This document shows, in pieces, positions 62,201 to 64,000 of a stretch of 64,000 nucleotides of DNA. The DNA is from Rhizobium sp. BK313 (GTDB lineage: Bacteria; Pseudomonadota; Alphaproteobacteria; Rhizobiales; Rhizobiaceae), in assembly GCF_014193655.1 (NCBI RefSeq), contig NZ_JACHZQ010000001.1, forward strand, positions 806,001-870,000, in the 5' to 3' direction. A program made the translations under genes and the position numbers. Every line of letters begins with the position of its first letter. The stretch's first letter is position 1. The notes under the pieces were generated by a model. That model saw only the letters and a list, made by a program, of their open reading frames with translations. It did no database searches and was not told the origin of the DNA.

Positions 62201-62516
62201 CAAAGTCGGCAGCCAATGGCGTGGCAAACCGATTTCGAAATTCCAGGACAAGTTTGGCGCACCGACGAACCGCAGCAATTCTGGCGACGCGACCGTTCTA
62301 ACCTGGCAGCGATCTCGCGTGGCGCGGATATTGCACCATGCTGTCGTCATCCAGATCGAGGGCTCAAGCTACTGGCCCCGTCAACATGCCGAACTCATGC
62401 CGGAGCACGTCCGCTCAAAAGCCCTCATCGCTCGGCCCGCCTTCGCGCCGCCATCAAAACCGCGCGGCAGGCCACCGAAAAATGGCCATCTCTCCCTCTC
62501 GTCCACGTCGGCATAA
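62200..62516 (+). mobile_element. IstB-like (IS21 helper ATPase) C-terminal remnant
   Basis: The open frame continuing from the metallophosphoesterase remnant reads ILHHAVVIQIEGSSYWPRQH, AELMPEHVRSKALI and KPRGRPPKNG. From memory this matches the C-terminus of IS21-family helper proteins in rhizobia. The ATPase core and the IstA transposase are absent. Insertion and later deletion of an IS21-type element could explain the truncation upstream. Boundaries are approximate. Confidence 0.45.
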
Positions 62517-62603
62517 TTGGGGAATTTTACTTCGGCACTTTTGAGGATTTTTCAATCGGCATTGACGATGTCGGCCCGAAGTAGGTCATCCCATTGCATG
62601 AAG

Positions 62604-63245
62604 TCAACGGATAGAGTTGAGCGTCGCGCTTTCATGTTCTGATGCTGACGCGATCCAGGACGTGGCGCAAACAGGCTTCTCGAATTGAGAGAAGACCGAT
62701 GCATTGATTATATGGCGGCAAATTGCATTCGGGTCAGCAGCGTCGAAGTCGATATCGATTTGTTCAACACGAGGATGAGGAAACTCATAGGTCGTGATAT
62801 ACGCGAGCTGGCCAGGCTGGGCCTCTATCGGCATAACTGATAAGCTGGTAGCGGTTATGCTGCCGAGCCAAAGCCTGTTTTCGGCAAGGTCAACCAAACC
62901 ACAAATTCGGGGCGTATCGTGCTGATCGAACTCACGGTCTAAGCCAACGAGAACGCTCACAATCGCATCTCGCGGGGCATTGCCTGCCTGAAGCCGCTCA
63001 TAAATCGGTCTTGTGTGAGTGCCGTTGCTTACAACTGCAAAACGCGCATTCCAAATTAAACATTCATAGGCGATGTAAGGGCTGTCTGATGCTGCGTCGG
63101 CGCTACCCGGCTGAGCAATAATTTTCACAGTGTTGCCCAGCTTTTCTGCATTCCTGTTAGGGTATGATCTGCTTGAAACCCTATAGGCAGCGGTCAAATC
63201 GCCTTTTCGATTGCGACCTACTCCAACAATTCGACCAACATACAT
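62604..63245 (-). CDS. PurO-type IMP cyclohydrolase
   Basis: This 213-residue protein starts MYVGRIVGVGRNRKGDLTAA and has YRVSSRSYPNR, SNGTHTRPIYERLQAG, RDAIVSVLVGLDREFDQHDT and PRICGLVD, all hallmarks of the archaeal-type IMP cyclohydrolase family, which closes FAICAR to IMP in purine synthesis. Bacteria normally use PurH, so this is an accessory copy or has another substrate. ATG 63245 has GGAG ten bases upstream; an in-frame start at 63290 is less likely. It is near HIT and Nudix genes. Confidence 0.8.
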   Translation of the reverse strand: MYVGRIVGVGRNRKGDLTAAYRVSSRSYPNRNAEKLGNTVKIIAQPGSADAASDSPYIAYECLIWNARFAVVSNGTHTRPIYERLQAGNAPRDAIVSVLVGLDREFDQHDTPRICGLVDLAENRLWLGSITATSLSVMPIEAQPGQLAYITTYEFPHPRVEQIDIDFDAADPNAICRHIINASVFSQFEKPVCATSWIASASEHESATLNSIR

Positions 63246-63424
63246 CTCTAAAATTCTCCGGGTTAATACGGCGGCCATCGTAGCAACCAATTACCAGCCT
63301 GCCCAGTTTGCGAGGTTTGGATACACAACTGACTTTTGCGTCGCCTGGATTTAGGGGCATTCCTGCCGAGCGACTTAGGCCCCGGACCGATCAATCCGAC
63401 GTGACGCCATAATCGCTGTGAGGC

Positions 63425-63841
63425 TTAAGCGGACTCCGCTCTTCGGTGCATAGCTAGATTCCCGAGCATTTCAGCAAGCTGAGGGAGCGCCAACTCGGCT
63501 TCGAATCCTATCGCGGCAGCGGTAAACCATCTTAGCTCGGTATGTTCATCATCGATGAGGCGCGGACAGCCGCGCCACTTATCGACGTGATAGACATGGA
63601 ACGTGGCGGATGCCTCGGGCGGCGATTCTGAAACGAATCTCCCGACAAACTGCCAATGCTCTGGGTTGACGCCGATCTCTTCCATCAGTTCTCGACACAT
63701 CGTCGTCTCAGCGTCTTCGCCATTCTCAATGTGGCCGCCGGGGAGGCTCCAACGATTTGGATGCGCCTTGCGCTTGGAACCTCGTCTTGCAAGCAGAACG
63801 GTTCCGTTCTGGGTTAGGGCACCCATCGCAATGTCGGGCAT
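63425..63841 (-). CDS. Nudix hydrolase (MutT-like)
   Basis: This 138-residue protein has a complete Nudix box: GHIENGEDAE followed by RELMEEIGV, preceded by NRWSLPGG. It should hydrolyse a nucleoside diphosphate derivative. It is the intact counterpart to the frameshifted Nudix gene at 59091. The region from 63842 to the window end shows no recognisable gene. Confidence 0.9.
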   Translation of the reverse strand: MPDIAMGALTQNGTVLLARRGSKRKAHPNRWSLPGGHIENGEDAETTMCRELMEEIGVNPEHWQFVGRFVSESPPEASATFHVYHVDKWRGCPRLIDDEHTELRWFTAAAIGFEAELALPQLAEMLGNLAMHRRAESA

Positions 63842-64000
63842 CTATGCTTCTCCGATTCATCGACATCGTGCCGATGCTGCCTGTCGCGCCGCCGCTCGTT
63901 ACAATGAACCAGCAGTAACCGTCATTTTCAGGCTCTGATCAAGCAGTCCTGACCCCATTTAGCTATGGGACAACACAACCATTGCGGTTCCGTCCGAAGT

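Noticed and set aside
1..64000. CRISPR arrays, rRNA and tRNA genes
   Set aside because: No regularly spaced repeats and no rRNA or tRNA signature were seen on either strand; a tRNA scan could not be run.

Overview
The window looks like chromosomal or large-replicon DNA of a Rhizobium-type alphaproteobacterium. The basis is the GC-rich coding style, many ABC uptake operons whose proteins read like rhizobial families, a DUF1127 protein, an Rrf2 regulator, and two copies of palindromic repeats of the kind scattered through Rhizobium genomes. The species call is an inference. No rRNA, tRNA or CRISPR array was found.

Bases 1 to about 39,250 are ordinary catabolic and uptake genes. First comes an amine/polyamine island (222-9938): a ROK repressor, a complete PotABCD-type transporter, a copper amine oxidase, a DUF2182 membrane protein and an aldehyde dehydrogenase. 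Together they can import an amine, oxidise it to an aldehyde and oxidise that to an acid. Next is a divergent sugar or amino-sugar island (10001-17111). Its leftward arm holds a Gfo/Idh/MocA dehydrogenase, a GntR repressor, a SIS-domain enzyme and a BadF-type sugar kinase. Its rightward arm holds a binding protein and two permeases, with no ATPase of their own. After a cold-shock protein and some very small genes comes a sulfur/flavin region (18833-24764): two related FAD/NAD(P)-binding proteins, an Rrf2 regulator with a four-Cys cluster, an SfnB-type monooxygenase, a broken RBBP9-like hydrolase and two palindromic repeats. A cobalamin riboswitch (about 24988-25174) precedes a DUF1636 protein and a FecCD/BtuCD-type ABC transporter. 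DUF924, a large MscS channel, a dimethylglycine dehydrogenase-like enzyme, two paired-receiver response regulators (one with GGDEF) and a GlxA/GbdR-like AraC regulator complete this half.

Bases 39,250 to 64,000 are accessory DNA. After about 2 kb with almost no genes there is a Tn7-like transposition operon, tnsA-tnsB-tnsC-tniQ (42199-48153). Past some gene debris follows a tightly overlapped five-gene operon (48929-55096): a calcineurin-like metallophosphoesterase, an all-helical protein, two different P-loop GTPase-like proteins and a large protein resembling GTPase-associated protein 1. I read this as a GTPase-centred conflict (defence) module carried as transposon cargo, and it is the best candidate for an undescribed system here.

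The remainder (55406-63841) holds two membrane proteins, two HIT proteins, two Nudix genes, two acetyltransferases, a LysR regulator, a PurO-type IMP cyclohydrolase and several decayed genes. It is rich in nucleotide-handling enzymes. Frameshifts recur there and in the debris at 48.4 kb, partly in G/C runs, so either gene decay or assembly error must be considered. The ends of the transposon could not be located by eye.
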